Shown here: one piece after another, positions 19,963-29,335 of the stretch
Numbering within the stretch: the stretch's first letter is position 1
How the letters are laid out: each line of letters begins with the position of its first letter
NCBI GenBank assembly: GCA_964387795.1
Contig: CAYLYP010000003.1
Coordinates: 38,168 to 102,167, forward strand
Direction: 5' to 3'
Source: CAYLYP01 sp964387795
GTDB lineage: Bacteria > Bacteroidota > Bacteroidia > Bacteroidales > UBA7960
DNA: 64,000 bases
Program-made: the position numbers and the translations under genes
Notes under the pieces: generated by a model
What the model was told of the DNA's origin: nothing
What the model saw: the letters and a program-made list of their open reading frames with translations, nothing else
The model's database searches: none

Positions 19963-22312
19963 GACTATAACCTGCTTCAACTTTTATTTTTATTTCAGGA
20001 AGAACACCTTGTAAAAAAATGGATGCTCCATGATTTAACTTTCCCTTAATAACCTGACGTAGTTGTGTCAATCCCGGTGGGTTTATGATGGAAATACTTA
20101 CTGTCACCCCATCAGCATTATCTTCAGTAGCTTTACAGAATTCTTCAGCTTGATTTTTTAGATAACCTGCAAACGCTTTAACAGTCCACTCAAGAAGTTT
20201 TTCCTGAAATGACTGAATAAGAAATTGTGGTATTCGTTTCAATGCATCACTCCAAGCTCCCGGTCTTATAGCTTCATGGATAATTTTTATATTTCCAGAC
20301 TTTCCAGAAAACAGCTTTTCTAAATGCCTTTCAATGGTTTTTTTAAAACGTATAGAAAGATTGCCTTCATTCCCTTTTTTTCTTAATTTAACAGCAATTT
20401 CCTGAGCCCTTGATTCGCTTATAAAGTTAAAAAGTTGAATTTGGTTTTTCGGAAAATCTAATACAAGCCAGGCACATCCAGGCCTATGGCTTTTCAATTG
20501 ACCGTTGGCTGCGGATCTCATCATAGGGCGCTTCCCTGCTATTTCCAGATAATAATACCTCTGGCCAGGCTGGACTGGATACATATCAGACGCGTCATTT
20601 CCCATATCGGCCTCTCCCAAAAACATAGTAGCGGCCTCTCTGGTAAATGGATGTAATGGCATCAATCCTTCAGATGTGGTCCCTTTTCCTGGCAAATGTT
20701 CAATTTCAGCAATATCATACAATTGAGTCCCTTCTATCGCCTCATAGAGATGTAGAAATGCTTCAGTATCTTCTCCTGGATCAAGCTGATATACCTCTTC
20801 CAAATACTCATCCATACCAACTCCCTTGAAGGTCCTTATTGAGGCCAAACGAGATGGAGATAGTTTTACTGGAATTTTTCTGCTAAATTTTTTAAACCTC
20901 TTTTTTGCCCCTGCAGGCATCATTGCCCATACACCATTAAATTTCCGGCCAATTCCCAAATCAGGCCTTTTCCTATAAATACCAGGTGATAAAACCGGTG
21001 GAAAATTTACTGCTGCTGACTGTTCAAATGCTTCTATGACATACGCGTCCAGGAGCTCCTTATTATCAAGAATATAATCAGGTGCAGCCCCTACTTTATT
21101 GATTGTTTCCTCAATAGTAGCAACTACAGCCCTTGTGGCTGGCGCACCAGGCTCCTCATCCGCTTCCAATTGTATCAATTTAAGGCCAGCATCTACAATA
21201 GCACGTGAGAGTGGCACTGTGTACTGACGCCCTACAAACTTTTGAATTAGTTTGCCAAGCAAGTTTGCCAAAAAATCAACTACCCTTTTTCGCCCAATAA
21301 GGTTAATACCCATTTTTAGAGCTGGCAATATGGCCGGAATAAAATCCTCTACGTAAGGAGTAGGATCTTCGCCTTCTCTCATCTTTAACAACTGACTGTT
21401 AAATCTGATCCTCGCGGAATCTAATTCATACATGGGATCATTATCATCAGGTTGGGTCTCTGAAATAAAATGAGATAGTTCAAGCTCCAGTTCAACTTCT
21501 GAACTGGAGAATACAATATTAGCCAATTGATAGTTAAATTCATGCTGTGTTCCTTCTATTCCTGAAACCACCCTTTGATAATCAATACCATTTTCATATT
21601 CAAATTCTTTAAGCAAAGGAAGCTTATCTGCAAGTTTTTTTGCGAGAGGCTGAAGATTGGAAGGTAGTTTTCCGATTGCAAACTGGATTACCCGGTCTAA
21701 AAGGGGCTTAATAAGCGGTTTAAGCTTAGGGAGTATTAATGAAATACCACCGGTGGCCAATGCTACCGCCCCTTTCTTTGCAACAGAAACAGCTTTTTTT
21801 GCCACTTTTTTTATCTTCTTCTTTAACTTTCCCAAAAAATCCTGGAAGTTGGGGGTTAAATCTATGGAAGTGGTAAAACCCTGAAATATTTCTTCTACTG
21901 CGTCTTCCGTCAACCCATAAGTTTCCCGTTGTTGAAACTCCCGACTAAGAAAATCAAGCATGTGATCCACCTCATTTATCAGGGGCATAAAATGTTGTTG
22001 AAGAAGTTGATCCTTACTATGGTTCCCAAGAGAATTATGTTCCCATTCATAATTATTTTTGTTTTGAATAATGCTCCTGGCCTCGTAAGCCATATTTGCA
22101 AGCACATCAGAAAACTCATCATCATAGAGTTCATGTAAAAAAACAATTAATTCTTCAGCTGAGGGATCGGTCATACCTCCATCCTGCTCCATTTCATAAA
22201 TCGATAGGAATGGGCTTTCCGAAACAAAATACACTTCCTGTTTTATCAAATCTGATGGTTCATCTTCCTTAACAAAACTGCTTATGTCCAAAAACGGGCT
22301 TTGATTTTTCAT
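19955..22312 (-). CDS. Large SPFL-motif protein with lysine-rich/hydrophobic segment
   Basis: A 785-aa protein, first gene of the four-gene operon. It begins with two SPFL motifs (residues 5-8 and 33-36) in an acidic N-terminus. Residues 162-182 are a lysine cluster (LGKLKKKIKKVAKKAVSVAK), followed by a hydrophobic/amphipathic stretch to about 235 (ALATGGISLILPKLKPLIKP). A second basic-amphipathic region lies near 305-350. The C-terminal third (LYYLEIAGKRPM-like block at about 600, LVLDFPKNQIQLFNFISESRAQEIA) is mixed alpha/beta. I know no named family. The basic-amphipathic segment followed by hydrophobic residues suggests membrane interaction or a self-assembling cargo, which is inference. 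No classical signal peptide. Confidence 0.78.
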   Translation of the reverse strand: MKNQSPFLDISSFVKEDEPSDLIKQEVYFVSESPFLSIYEMEQDGGMTDPSAEELIVFLHELYDDEFSDVLANMAYEARSIIQNKNNYEWEHNSLGNHSKDQLLQQHFMPLINEVDHMLDFLSREFQQRETYGLTEDAVEEIFQGFTTSIDLTPNFQDFLGKLKKKIKKVAKKAVSVAKKGAVALATGGISLILPKLKPLIKPLLDRVIQFAIGKLPSNLQPLAKKLADKLPLLKEFEYENGIDYQRVVSGIEGTQHEFNYQLANIVFSSSEVELELELSHFISETQPDDNDPMYELDSARIRFNSQLLKMREGEDPTPYVEDFIPAILPALKMGINLIGRKRVVDFLANLLGKLIQKFVGRQYTVPLSRAIVDAGLKLIQLEADEEPGAPATRAVVATIEETINKVGAAPDYILDNKELLDAYVIEAFEQSAAVNFPPVLSPGIYRKRPDLGIGRKFNGVWAMMPAGAKKRFKKFSRKIPVKLSPSRLASIRTFKGVGMDEYLEEVYQLDPGEDTEAFLHLYEAIEGTQLYDIAEIEHLPGKGTTSEGLMPLHPFTREAATMFLGEADMGNDASDMYPVQPGQRYYYLEIAGKRPMMRSAANGQLKSHRPGCAWLVLDFPKNQIQLFNFISESRAQEIAVKLRKKGNEGNLSIRFKKTIERHLEKLFSGKSGNIKIIHEAIRPGAWSDALKRIPQFLIQSFQEKLLEWTVKAFAGYLKNQAEEFCKATEDNADGVTVSISIINPPGLTQLRQVIKGKLNHGASIFLQGVLPEIKIKVEAGYSHE

Positions 22313-23162
22313 AAATCTTTGGTTTTGAAAATGAAAATATGTAAAACTTGAAATCAGCAGCTACCATTACGTTTTGAAAGTCAACTTTTTAATAATAGCA
22401 TGTGTTCCTCTTTAAACAATTCACTTATTTGGGCTCATTTTTCAAACATCAGACAGTAAACCCAATACTGTTAAGTTATATACCATAGCATACCAAGCCT
22501 TGGTTATTTCCTGTTTTAAGATTAGTGATCCTTAAACAAATCCGAAAAAATGCTCATATTGCCCATCATTACATTTGGTTGCATACACCAAAATACATTT
22601 ATCCAGAATTTATAGGGGACCATCATCTATCCTATTGATTATTTCACCACAATGGCCTGATAACTCAGAGTCTTCAACAAAACCACCAATGTCCCAATTA
22701 ATTGCATCCATTTTTGACTGAAATACTCTTTCGGAGCAAAGAACCTGATTCTAAACCAACATCTGAGCTTGAAAATGAAAAACAAAAAATAGTCAAAGAA
22801 TAACAAAAGGTTTTGTTTCAATTTTAAAATACTATCAACAAAAAAAGAAACCAAGATTTCTAAAACATTTCTTTACCCCCTTTCAATAATACAAACAACA
22901 ACATTCGGTCTAAACTTATGTAGCCCGTTTTTAATAATATTACCAAATCTGGAAACCTTCATCAAGAAAACAGTTCTTGCAAATCAATTTACACGTTCAA
23001 TAATGCTATTATTTAATCTAAAATTACTTTTTATCCTATTAAATAAATTGTATATTTCTGACAAAATAATATTTTAACAATAATTAATCCTTCCTTTTCT
23101 ATTTCAAACTTTTTTACTGATCTTTATTGCATCAGGGAACAATTTTTCAATATGGTTTCAAA
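22313..23162. other. AT-rich intergenic region, no supported gene
   Basis: About 850 bp upstream of the SPFL operon and downstream of the AraC gene. A 71-codon minus-strand frame (22639-22854) has a low-complexity Phe/Leu N-terminus and no recognisable domain, so it is not called. The operon promoter must lie near 22320-22400; I see no perfect TAnnTTTG box there. Confidence 0.5.
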
Positions 23163-24071
23163 TTATTCCGAAATATAATAATCAAAACCTGCTTCACCAT
23201 GCTCTAAAACAAGTAACGCCCTACTGGAATAATAGTTCTTTTTTGTCTTAAGCAGAAAATGCCGGGGGGTATATCCGGTAACACTCTTGAAGTCTTTAAT
23301 AAAATGGGCATGATCGTAATAACCACAATTAATAATTATCGAATAAATATCCATATCCATATTCAAGGCCATCATCCGTAAGGCCTTATTAATTCTATAT
23401 ATTTTCAAATAGATACTTGCATTTACACCCAAGTCCCTTTCAAATAACCTCTCAAGCGAACGATAAGAAACATTCATCTGGCCTGCCAAATTACTCAAAG
23501 CAACTCTTCCTTGTGATTCATTTAAAACTTCTTCCAACAAAATCAACCTTGATTCATTCTTTAACGGTTTTCGTTTTAAAAAATTCATAAAATACAAGTC
23601 CAAAATATTTTTTCTCATAATGTCCCCACTCGCATAATTCAATTCTTCCTGTAAAACACAAAGTTTATTTCCAAAAATAATCTCAGCCCGAATTATGTTA
23701 TTAACTATTTCATTTCCACACAAAGAAGTAAACCTGTACAATCCAGAAAATGTCAGAACAACACATATCTCTCCTATTAGGTTTTCACAAGGCACGGGCT
23801 CAACAACAGGCATAAAAAAACGTTCATACAATCCAACAACCCCCGAAGAATAAAAATTTTTACACCTACCACTGGAAACATTTAATCCCCCCTTATAATA
23901 AATATAAATCATGAGATATTCACTTGAAAGCGGGACAAAAGACTGAGTGAATTCATTTTCATTTTCTGATGATAAAAAAGCATAGCACTTTATGAAATCT
24001 TTCAAAGCAGGATGTGGCAAGCAAGTAACTTGTCTTTTTTTTCCATCCAACAATTCGTGCGCATTATCCAT
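23163..24071 (-). CDS. AraC-family transcriptional regulator
   Basis: A 302-aa DNA-binding regulator. The C-terminal 100 residues form the double helix-turn-helix of AraC/XylS proteins: LSNLAGQMNVSYRSLERLF (first HTH), then IYSIIINCGYYDHAHFIKDF and the signature VTGYTPRHF. The N-terminal domain (about 1-185, starting HPALKDFIKCYAF) is of the ligand-binding kind common in Bacteroidetes AraC proteins; the effector is unknown. It stands alone on the minus strand, about 850 bp from the SPFL operon start (22312), so it could regulate that operon, but nothing in the sequence proves it. Confidence 0.92.
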   Translation of the reverse strand: MDNAHELLDGKKRQVTCLPHPALKDFIKCYAFLSSENENEFTQSFVPLSSEYLMIYIYYKGGLNVSSGRCKNFYSSGVVGLYERFFMPVVEPVPCENLIGEICVVLTFSGLYRFTSLCGNEIVNNIIRAEIIFGNKLCVLQEELNYASGDIMRKNILDLYFMNFLKRKPLKNESRLILLEEVLNESQGRVALSNLAGQMNVSYRSLERLFERDLGVNASIYLKIYRINKALRMMALNMDMDIYSIIINCGYYDHAHFIKDFKSVTGYTPRHFLLKTKKNYYSSRALLVLEHGEAGFDYYISE

Positions 24072-24825
24072 AACAAAAAGATTTTCAAACCATTTTGCTG
24101 CTGGAGGGATGCGATAAAAAACATAATTGATTTTCTGTAGATCAATAAATATCGCTGGAGTTTATTTACAAGGGAGAAAGTAATCCAATTAAACGACTTC
24201 CAAAATATCAGGGTATTAAAAGAAATCCCCATTTTAGTTTTTCATAATAAATATACTCAATATTTTATCCATTTCAAAGCTCTGAATCTAATTTTATAAA
24301 GAACAGAATCCTAATTTCCCGATTACCCCCTCACCCATTTTTAAAAACCCCATAAATGCTATTGGATTTTATTAAAGAGTAATATCATCCGGACTTTAAA
24401 CGGACTTAAACCGGGCTTGAGCAAACACTAATTCTATTTTACGAGAAGCACAACAACCACAGGCTTAACAGCTCTGTTTTAAACCTGCCCTCAATGGTGT
24501 TCTGGGAGTGCTGGAGTAAGAGCCTGGTCGAAACAGTAATAGATGAAAAGAAACGAAAAATTAAGCATTACCTAAAAATCCCTTACCATCAGCTATCGGG
24601 CAATATGAGCCCGAGGGCAGTTCCTTGCCCTCAGCCGAAAACCCTCGATGGGTTTGAGGATGAGAATGAAATTGAAATGCACGGCGCCGTATCATTTCAC
24701 CAACCATCGGTATAATAATCGCCGTCGGTTGTTCCTTGCCGTTGCAAAGATAAAGAAGAATGATTAAATTTGTTTAACCATCTATACGAAAGTCCGATTT
24801 ATAGGGGGTTAAACCCATCCATCTT
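24072..24825. other. Accessory intergenic region with repeat fragments
   Basis: Contains a segment near 24391-24430 (GGACTTTAAACGGACTTAAA then CCGGGCTTGAGC) that recurs at 33741-33776. A 73-codon plus-strand frame (24494-24715) resembles nothing I know and is not called. No RNA gene is visible. Confidence 0.5.
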
Positions 24826-24894
24826 CACCAAAGCACCTATCCTTTCCCTACATCTTGTGAACCGCCCTATTCGAGCCCCTTAGGCGCATTGGTG
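24826..24894 (-). repeat. 69-nt hairpin repeat H, copy 1
   Basis: Ends pair as CACCAAAGCAC / GCGCATTGGTG with two mismatches around a conserved loop (CTATCCTTTCCC...GAACCGCCCTATTCGAG). Relatives: 26860, 28965, 31219 (left half), and in opposite orientation 55720 and 58769. Confidence 0.75.
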
Positions 24895-24952
24895 TGAGAG
24901 GCTTCCTTATCGGTCAAGGCTGGTGAAGCGGTTACAAAATTATGCACCGTTT

Positions 24953-26284
24953 TTAATTTTGATTAAAACTATTTTTAATCAAATCTGCTTTTTCTTTGTT
25001 TCCTGTTTGTTCCAATTTCATGACTAAGAATTTTAAGCCTTGTAAGTCAATTTGATACAAATCAGAATTATTTTTTATTTCTTCAATCTTTTTTGTCAGA
25101 ACTTCTATGGAGCTTGGTATCACCATTTTTGTCAATTCAACACTTGCAATCATTTTTGGTATTTCTACTTTGTTTTGGATAAATATTCCTCCAATTGAAA
25201 AAGGAATTTGATTCTGGTATGAAGTATATGATAAGTAATCATTGCTCAGATATATTATTAGACGTTCTTCTGATATATTCCAAACTGTATTTGAAATATA
25301 TCCGGCTAATTCTCCACCCCTTTGAACAACTAGCATTGGTGCATTTATTATTGTCCACCCATAACCAAAACTATTCCCAAAATCTGGTGTGCCTTCCATT
25401 CTGGCATGAATATGTTTCCGGAACATTATGTTTTGTGAATGCTCCTTAATCAGCGTGTTATTTGAAAGTGCTTTGTAGAAGTTAAATAAATCAATTGTTG
25501 TTGAGTAAACATTACCATCTCCTTGAAATCCACTTGTTGCATATTGCGACACAAATTCAGGAATTATTATTGCCTCCTCATATTTACCTGTAAATGGATA
25601 TAATACATACCCTTTAGCAACATTTTCAACTTGTTTTATTTCTTCGGCATTGAAGATATTGGTTCTTGACATCCCAGCTGGTTCAAATATATTTCTAAGC
25701 AAATACTCTTTGAAATCAGATTCTGAAACTTGCTTTACAATTTCTGCTAATATAATGAATCCCAAATTGCTATACTCACTTCTATCTCCAGCCGGAAATA
25801 GCAATTCTGGTTTTTGATCAATTAAAGCTGACATTACATCTTTATTAGTAGCTATTTTTGAGTTGTCCCAATTATTGCTAAACAGTAATTCGTAATCATC
25901 TGGTAATCCTCCTGCATGAATAAGAAGGTGGTGAATAGTAATTTCATCATAGGGAAAATCTGGTAAATATTTCGAAACCTTATCTGATAATTTTATTTTC
26001 TCCTTTTCAGTAAGTTGAAGAATTGCAATTGCCGTAAAAGCCTTACTTACAGAACCAACATTAAATAGCGTCTCCTCATTTAGTAGTTCTTTTTTATCTC
26101 TATCTGAAAAACCATAACTTTTTGAGAATAAAACCTCATTGTGTTCAGCAATAAGGACATTCCCATAGAATTGTCCTCGATTATTCATCGAACTAAAAAG
26201 GCTATCCAATAGTTCAGATTTGTTCTGACTAATGCAAATTGATGAAATAGAAAGAAATAGGATAAGTAATTTTGTCGTTTTCAT
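24953..26284 (-). CDS. Class C beta-lactamase-type serine hydrolase
   Basis: A 443-aa exported serine hydrolase of the beta-lactamase class C/penicillin-binding-protein-like family. It has an N-terminal signal peptide (LLILFLSISSICIS, cleavage near residue 20). The nucleophile motif SxxK is S78-V-S-K81 (NVGSVSKAFTA), the second motif YxN is Y171-S-N173 (SEYSNLGF), and the third is RGG (VQRGGELAGY) in place of the usual KTG/HxG. Likely periplasmic esterase, peptidase or D-aminopeptidase; true beta-lactamase activity is less likely. It is followed upstream (11 nt) by the small membrane protein gene, with which it probably forms an operon behind the promoter repeat at 26734. Confidence 0.9.
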   Translation of the reverse strand: MKTTKLLILFLSISSICISQNKSELLDSLFSSMNNRGQFYGNVLIAEHNEVLFSKSYGFSDRDKKELLNEETLFNVGSVSKAFTAIAILQLTEKEKIKLSDKVSKYLPDFPYDEITIHHLLIHAGGLPDDYELLFSNNWDNSKIATNKDVMSALIDQKPELLFPAGDRSEYSNLGFIILAEIVKQVSESDFKEYLLRNIFEPAGMSRTNIFNAEEIKQVENVAKGYVLYPFTGKYEEAIIIPEFVSQYATSGFQGDGNVYSTTIDLFNFYKALSNNTLIKEHSQNIMFRKHIHARMEGTPDFGNSFGYGWTIINAPMLVVQRGGELAGYISNTVWNISEERLIIYLSNDYLSYTSYQNQIPFSIGGIFIQNKVEIPKMIASVELTKMVIPSSIEVLTKKIEEIKNNSDLYQIDLQGLKFLVMKLEQTGNKEKADLIKNSFNQN

Positions 26285-26294
26285 AGTCGGAATT

Positions 26295-26666
26295 TTATTT
26301 TAAAAATGATTTTCTTTTACCTCTTGAGGCGTTGGCTCCGTGAATATTTCCACCACCCCAAGTAAGCCCAGACTTCCGTTCTCTGTATGGAGAATTATTC
26401 ATTCCCCGGTTTTTATTTTTTAAATCCCCTTTTTCTTTATGAACAGTTTTATTATCCAGCCCTTTGAATGAATCAATAATTCTATCAATCTTTTTATTAT
26501 GAAGATATTTATCAATGATTATAAGGGGAAGATAAACTAATGCTAATAAAATTAAACCAAGTATCAGAAATAACTTATTCAAAGGAAATTCCATTACTAT
26601 TCCGATAGTTCTAATCAGCAAAAGCAGAGAACCTGCTATTCCTGAGAGGTAAATTGCAATTTTCAT
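26295..26666 (-). CDS. Small two-TM membrane protein
   Basis: A 123-aa protein from the ATG at 26666 (an extended frame to 26702 would use TTG). Two transmembrane helices (IAIYLSGIAGSLLLLIRTIG and LFLILGLILLALVYLPLIII) are followed by a hydrophilic, Lys/Gly-rich tail ending SGLTWGGGNIHGAN...KSFLK. Such tails occur in small conserved Bacteroidetes membrane proteins, but I cannot name the family. It directly precedes the serine hydrolase gene and lies about 70 nt downstream of a promoter repeat. Confidence 0.75.
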   Translation of the reverse strand: MKIAIYLSGIAGSLLLLIRTIGIVMEFPLNKLFLILGLILLALVYLPLIIIDKYLHNKKIDRIIDSFKGLDNKTVHKEKGDLKNKNRGMNNSPYRERKSGLTWGGGNIHGANASRGKRKSFLK

Positions 26667-26731
26667 ATAGTTGAATTTTTTTAATCTCAAAATAGTTCCC
26701 AATCTAAGGAATTTTATTATCCATCCTCCTC

Positions 26732-26775
26732 CACAAAAATATCAAAAAAGCGATAAATAATAATGTTTTAGTTAT
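26732..26775 (-). promoter_or_regulatory. Promoter-like repeat P, copy for 26666 gene
   Basis: On the minus strand it reads TCGCTTTTTTGATATTTTTG, giving the Bacteroidetes -7 box TATTTTTG at 26741-26734. No clear TTG at -33. Further upstream sequence (to 26935) is shared with copies at 28.9 and 31.2 kb. Confidence 0.65.
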
Positions 26776-26859
26776 CAAAGGGAATTGCTTTCTGAAAACC
26801 AGACCCTTCTCTTCTGAACTTTTAATCCAGATACCCACCGAAACCTATCCATCCATCTG

Positions 26860-26928
26860 CACCAAAGCACCTGTCCTTGCCCCACATCTTGTTAACCGCT
26901 CTATTCGAGACCCATGCGTGCTTTGGTG
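26860..26928 (-). repeat. 69-nt hairpin repeat H, copy 2
   Basis: Perfect 11-bp stem CACCAAAGCAC / GTGCTTTGGTG closing a 47-nt loop; best preserved copy of the family. It lies about 130 nt upstream of the promoter-like repeat. Confidence 0.8.
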
Positions 26929-26954
26929 TGAGAGGTGGTTCAATAAAATGCCAT

Positions 26955-27045
26955 TATGAATTACTTGCTGCTTTTGTAACAATTTGGCTAAAGCCAATGA
27001 TTTTATTGGTGTTTCATCATAAAAAACGGGCTAAAGCCCATTCCT
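26955..27045 (-). repeat. Spacer repeat E2, copy 1
   Basis: About 90 bp (GGCTAAAGCCAATGAT...GGTGTTTCATCATAAAAAA) matched in opposite orientation at 54175-54262. Both copies lie upstream of a promoter-like repeat and in the same direction relative to the gene that follows. Confidence 0.7.
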
Positions 27046-27117
27046 ATTCAAAAAAATGAATTTTCTTCATTATATGCCTGCATTTAAATAAAATGGGCTA
27101 AAGCCCTTTTCTATTTA

Positions 27118-27342
27118 GGGCCTGCTGAAAAAGTCTTTAAGGCATCAGATGTGAGGCGGCAAGGCGAAATTGTATACTAATACTATGAGCCGATGGCAAC
27201 GAAACAGATGATGCCTTAAAGACTAACGCAAACAAGATGCAAACATATTAGCACCAAAGGAAATAAATCCATGCACTCATTATGATAAAATGACATTGTA
27301 AATGATATGCATCCTGCTTGTTAAGTGTTTTTCAGCAGACCC
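27118..27342 (+). mobile_element. MITE copy 2 (225 bp, TSD TATTTA)
   Basis: Same length and orientation as copy 1, ends GGGCCTGCTGAAAAA and TTTTTCAGCAGACCC. Perfect 6-bp flanking duplication TATTTA at 27112-27117 and 27343-27348. No coding capacity. Confidence 0.88.
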
Positions 27343-27491
27343 TATTTATAGATTTGAATTGCCTTTGTGATTTGCTTCCTTGGTTTGCCTTCATATAATG
27401 CCTCAAAGAATCGCCTCCTGCTTTGTGTTGCCTCAAAGAATTGCCTCCAGCTTTAGATTGAGGGAATAAAAAAAAAATCAGAATTTTTTCT

Positions 27492-28610
27492 TTAAGATTC
27501 ATCGGTATTGCTTTCAAAATTTTCTGTCCATTCATGTAATAGTTTTTTCAACATGCCCTTGTCAATCAAGCGGGTTTTATACTCAGCTACCAGGGCTGGG
27601 CTCATGTTGCGGCTTAGGGCATATTCCACTACTTCCTGGTTTTTTGTTTTGCACAACAACACACCAATCGAAGGATTTTCATGAGGTTTTTTTACATCAC
27701 GGTCAAGGGCTTCGAGGTAAAAATTTAGTTGACCCAGATAACTAGGTTCAAACTCGGTGGTTTTTAATTCAAAAGCAACCAGACACTGCAATTCGCGATG
27801 AAAAAACAAAAGGTCTGAATGAAAATCCTTCATGCCAACAATCAGGCGATACTCTTCGCCCATATAGGCAAAGTCGCGCCCCAACTCAAGAAGAAAATTT
27901 TTCAATTTGGCCACCAGTGCTTTTTGTAAATCGTTTTCGCTGTATGTTTCAGGCAGATCAAGAAACTCAAAAACATACCTGTCCCTGAATACCTGTGGGA
28001 TTTTATCGGCTTGGGGGTGATTTGCTGCAACCAGGTTTTTGCTGCTGAGTTTCTGGCGTTCGTATAAGCTGCTTTTAAGCTGTCGCCTGAGTTCCTTTAC
28101 GGTATATTTTTCATGCTCGGCAAGCAGGATATAAAAAATCCTTTCTTCGGTTTCTTTGCAGGACGACATAATATGGATGTGATGTGTCCATGGGATTTTT
28201 CCCAACCAGTCGGGCATATCAGGTAATTGTGGTTTCAGCGAAACCACAATTTTATTTCCTTCATTATCAGTGTTTCTGATTTGTGGTTTTGCTGAGCCCA
28301 CAATCGAAAGACCGTTTGAACCCATACCCCAATTCACATTGTTATAAGCCAGAAAAAATTCGCGCATCCTGTAAATATTGCGCCTGTCGAAATTCTTCAC
28401 CAATGGATTTTTCCCTTTCAGCCATTCAGAAAATTGATCCACCACTTTTTCACCCCAACCACCCTCAACAAGTTTCTGATCAATATAAGCACCTACCTGC
28501 CAAAACAAATGCAATTGCTCGTAGTTGACCGACAACAATGCCCTGCTACGGGCTTTTTGTATCAGCTCGTACAGGTATTGAAATTGATGTATCAGTTGCG
28601 TTTCTTTCAT
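27492..28610 (-). CDS. YhcG-family PD-(D/E)xK nuclease (DUF1016), copy 1
   Basis: A 372-aa protein of the DUF1016/YhcG family. The N-terminal helical domain has the typical start IHQFQYLYELIQKARSRALLSVNYEQLHLFWQVG and GWGEKVVDQFSEWL. The C-terminal nuclease domain carries the PD-(D/E)xK-type core FHRELQCLVAFELKTTEFEPSYLGQLNFYL with acidic residue and ExK (FELK), then PSIGVLLCK. The family is frequently found in defence islands and next to restriction-modification genes. The ATG overlaps (ATGA) the stop of a decayed methyltransferase tail upstream. DNA cleavage is inferred from the fold. Confidence 0.9.
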   Translation of the reverse strand: MKETQLIHQFQYLYELIQKARSRALLSVNYEQLHLFWQVGAYIDQKLVEGGWGEKVVDQFSEWLKGKNPLVKNFDRRNIYRMREFFLAYNNVNWGMGSNGLSIVGSAKPQIRNTDNEGNKIVVSLKPQLPDMPDWLGKIPWTHHIHIMSSCKETEERIFYILLAEHEKYTVKELRRQLKSSLYERQKLSSKNLVAANHPQADKIPQVFRDRYVFEFLDLPETYSENDLQKALVAKLKNFLLELGRDFAYMGEEYRLIVGMKDFHSDLLFFHRELQCLVAFELKTTEFEPSYLGQLNFYLEALDRDVKKPHENPSIGVLLCKTKNQEVVEYALSRNMSPALVAEYKTRLIDKGMLKKLLHEWTENFESNTDES

Positions 28611-28829
28611 TCAATTGCCTCCCTTGCTTTTCTTTTCGCCTCTATACACAAATGCCTGACCCAATCCTATATCTCTCCCCATGGACTCCCTGCAGGATTT
28701 TTGCCCCTGTCAATGCCTCATTTGATGTTGTAGCGGCTACGTAATACTCCGGTTTCTATTAATGTGCGAATATAAAGCCTTACCCCGTATTTCAAATCGG
28801 ATTCCCAGCCAATGGGCTGTTCTTCTCTC
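28607..28829 (-). pseudogene. Decayed C-terminal tail of an adenine DNA methyltransferase-like gene
   Basis: One minus-strand frame runs from just after the promoter repeat to the YhcG start. It reads EEQPIGWESDLKYGVRLYIR, TLIETGVLRSRYNIK, stop, GIDRGKNPAGSPWGEI, stop, DWVRHLCIEAKRKAREAIE, stop. The pattern (DLxxGVRLxIRP...VLRxKxNIKWxKDRGKNPxGSPWG...EKRKARE) matches what I remember of the C-terminus of large N6-adenine methyltransferases of restriction or BREX-like systems. Two in-frame stops and lack of the catalytic part make it a remnant. The family match is from memory and needs a search. Confidence 0.55.
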
Positions 28830-28837
28830 CCCCCCCC

Positions 28838-28881
28838 ACAAAAATATCAAAAAAGCGATAAATAATAATGTTTAGTTGCCA
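28838..28881 (-). promoter_or_regulatory. Promoter-like repeat P, copy upstream of methyltransferase tail/YhcG
   Basis: Minus strand TCGCTTTTTTGATATTTTTG with box TATTTTTG at 28846-28839, followed by a G-rich run. It points into the decayed tail and the DUF1016 gene. Confidence 0.65.
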
Positions 28882-28964
28882 GAGGGAACCTCTTTCTGAA
28901 AACCAGACCCTTCTCTTCTGAACTTTTAATACAAATACCCACCCTTAACCTATCCATCCATCTG

Positions 28965-29033
28965 CATCAAAGCACCTATCCTTTCCCTTCATATTTTGAA
29001 CCGCCCTATTCGTGACCCATGCGTGCTTTGGTG
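28965..29033 (-). repeat. 69-nt hairpin repeat H, copy 3
   Basis: CATCAAAGCAC (28965-28975) pairs with GTGCTTTGGTG (29023-29033), one mismatch. Loop conserved with copy 2. Confidence 0.75.
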
Positions 29034-29089
29034 TGAGGGCTTACTCATTGATAAAGGCCGGTGAGGCATCTTTTCGATTAGTTCATCCA

Positions 29090-29154
29090 GGGCTTATTCA
29101 CTATCGCTCATTAGCAGGCGCAATATGCTGGGTCATGCCGACTACATGAAGCCC
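29090..29154 (-). repeat. 65-nt three-stem element E1, copy d
   Basis: On the minus strand it starts GGGCTTCATGTAGTCGGCAT and ends AATAAGCCC. Outer stem GGGCTT/AAGCCC and inner stems GTC/GAC and GCTA/TAGT (G-U) are kept. It lies 3' of the 29336 gene, the same relative position and orientation as copies at 61045 and 62724. Confidence 0.8.
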
Positions 29155-29335
29155 TTTTTATTATCAACTGGCCTTTATTCATTTAAGTCATTTCATCTTT
29201 CAATTTGATACGGTTTTTCTGTCACCCTTTGCGTTATGGCAAGCGCACTCTTTGAAAAACATTGGTTGAAGCTTTGGCTTGTTGGGCTTTGGTAATGTGC
29301 TTGCAAATAGCTTTGGCCTATTTATCTTGGTTATA

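Noticed and set aside
22639..22854. 71-codon minus-strand frame
   Set aside because: Phe/Leu-rich low-complexity start, no family resemblance, no promoter; AT-rich background can produce it.
24494..24715. 73-codon plus-strand frame in accessory DNA
   Set aside because: No recognisable motif and flanked by repeat fragments; possibly part of a decayed element, but not supportable as a gene.
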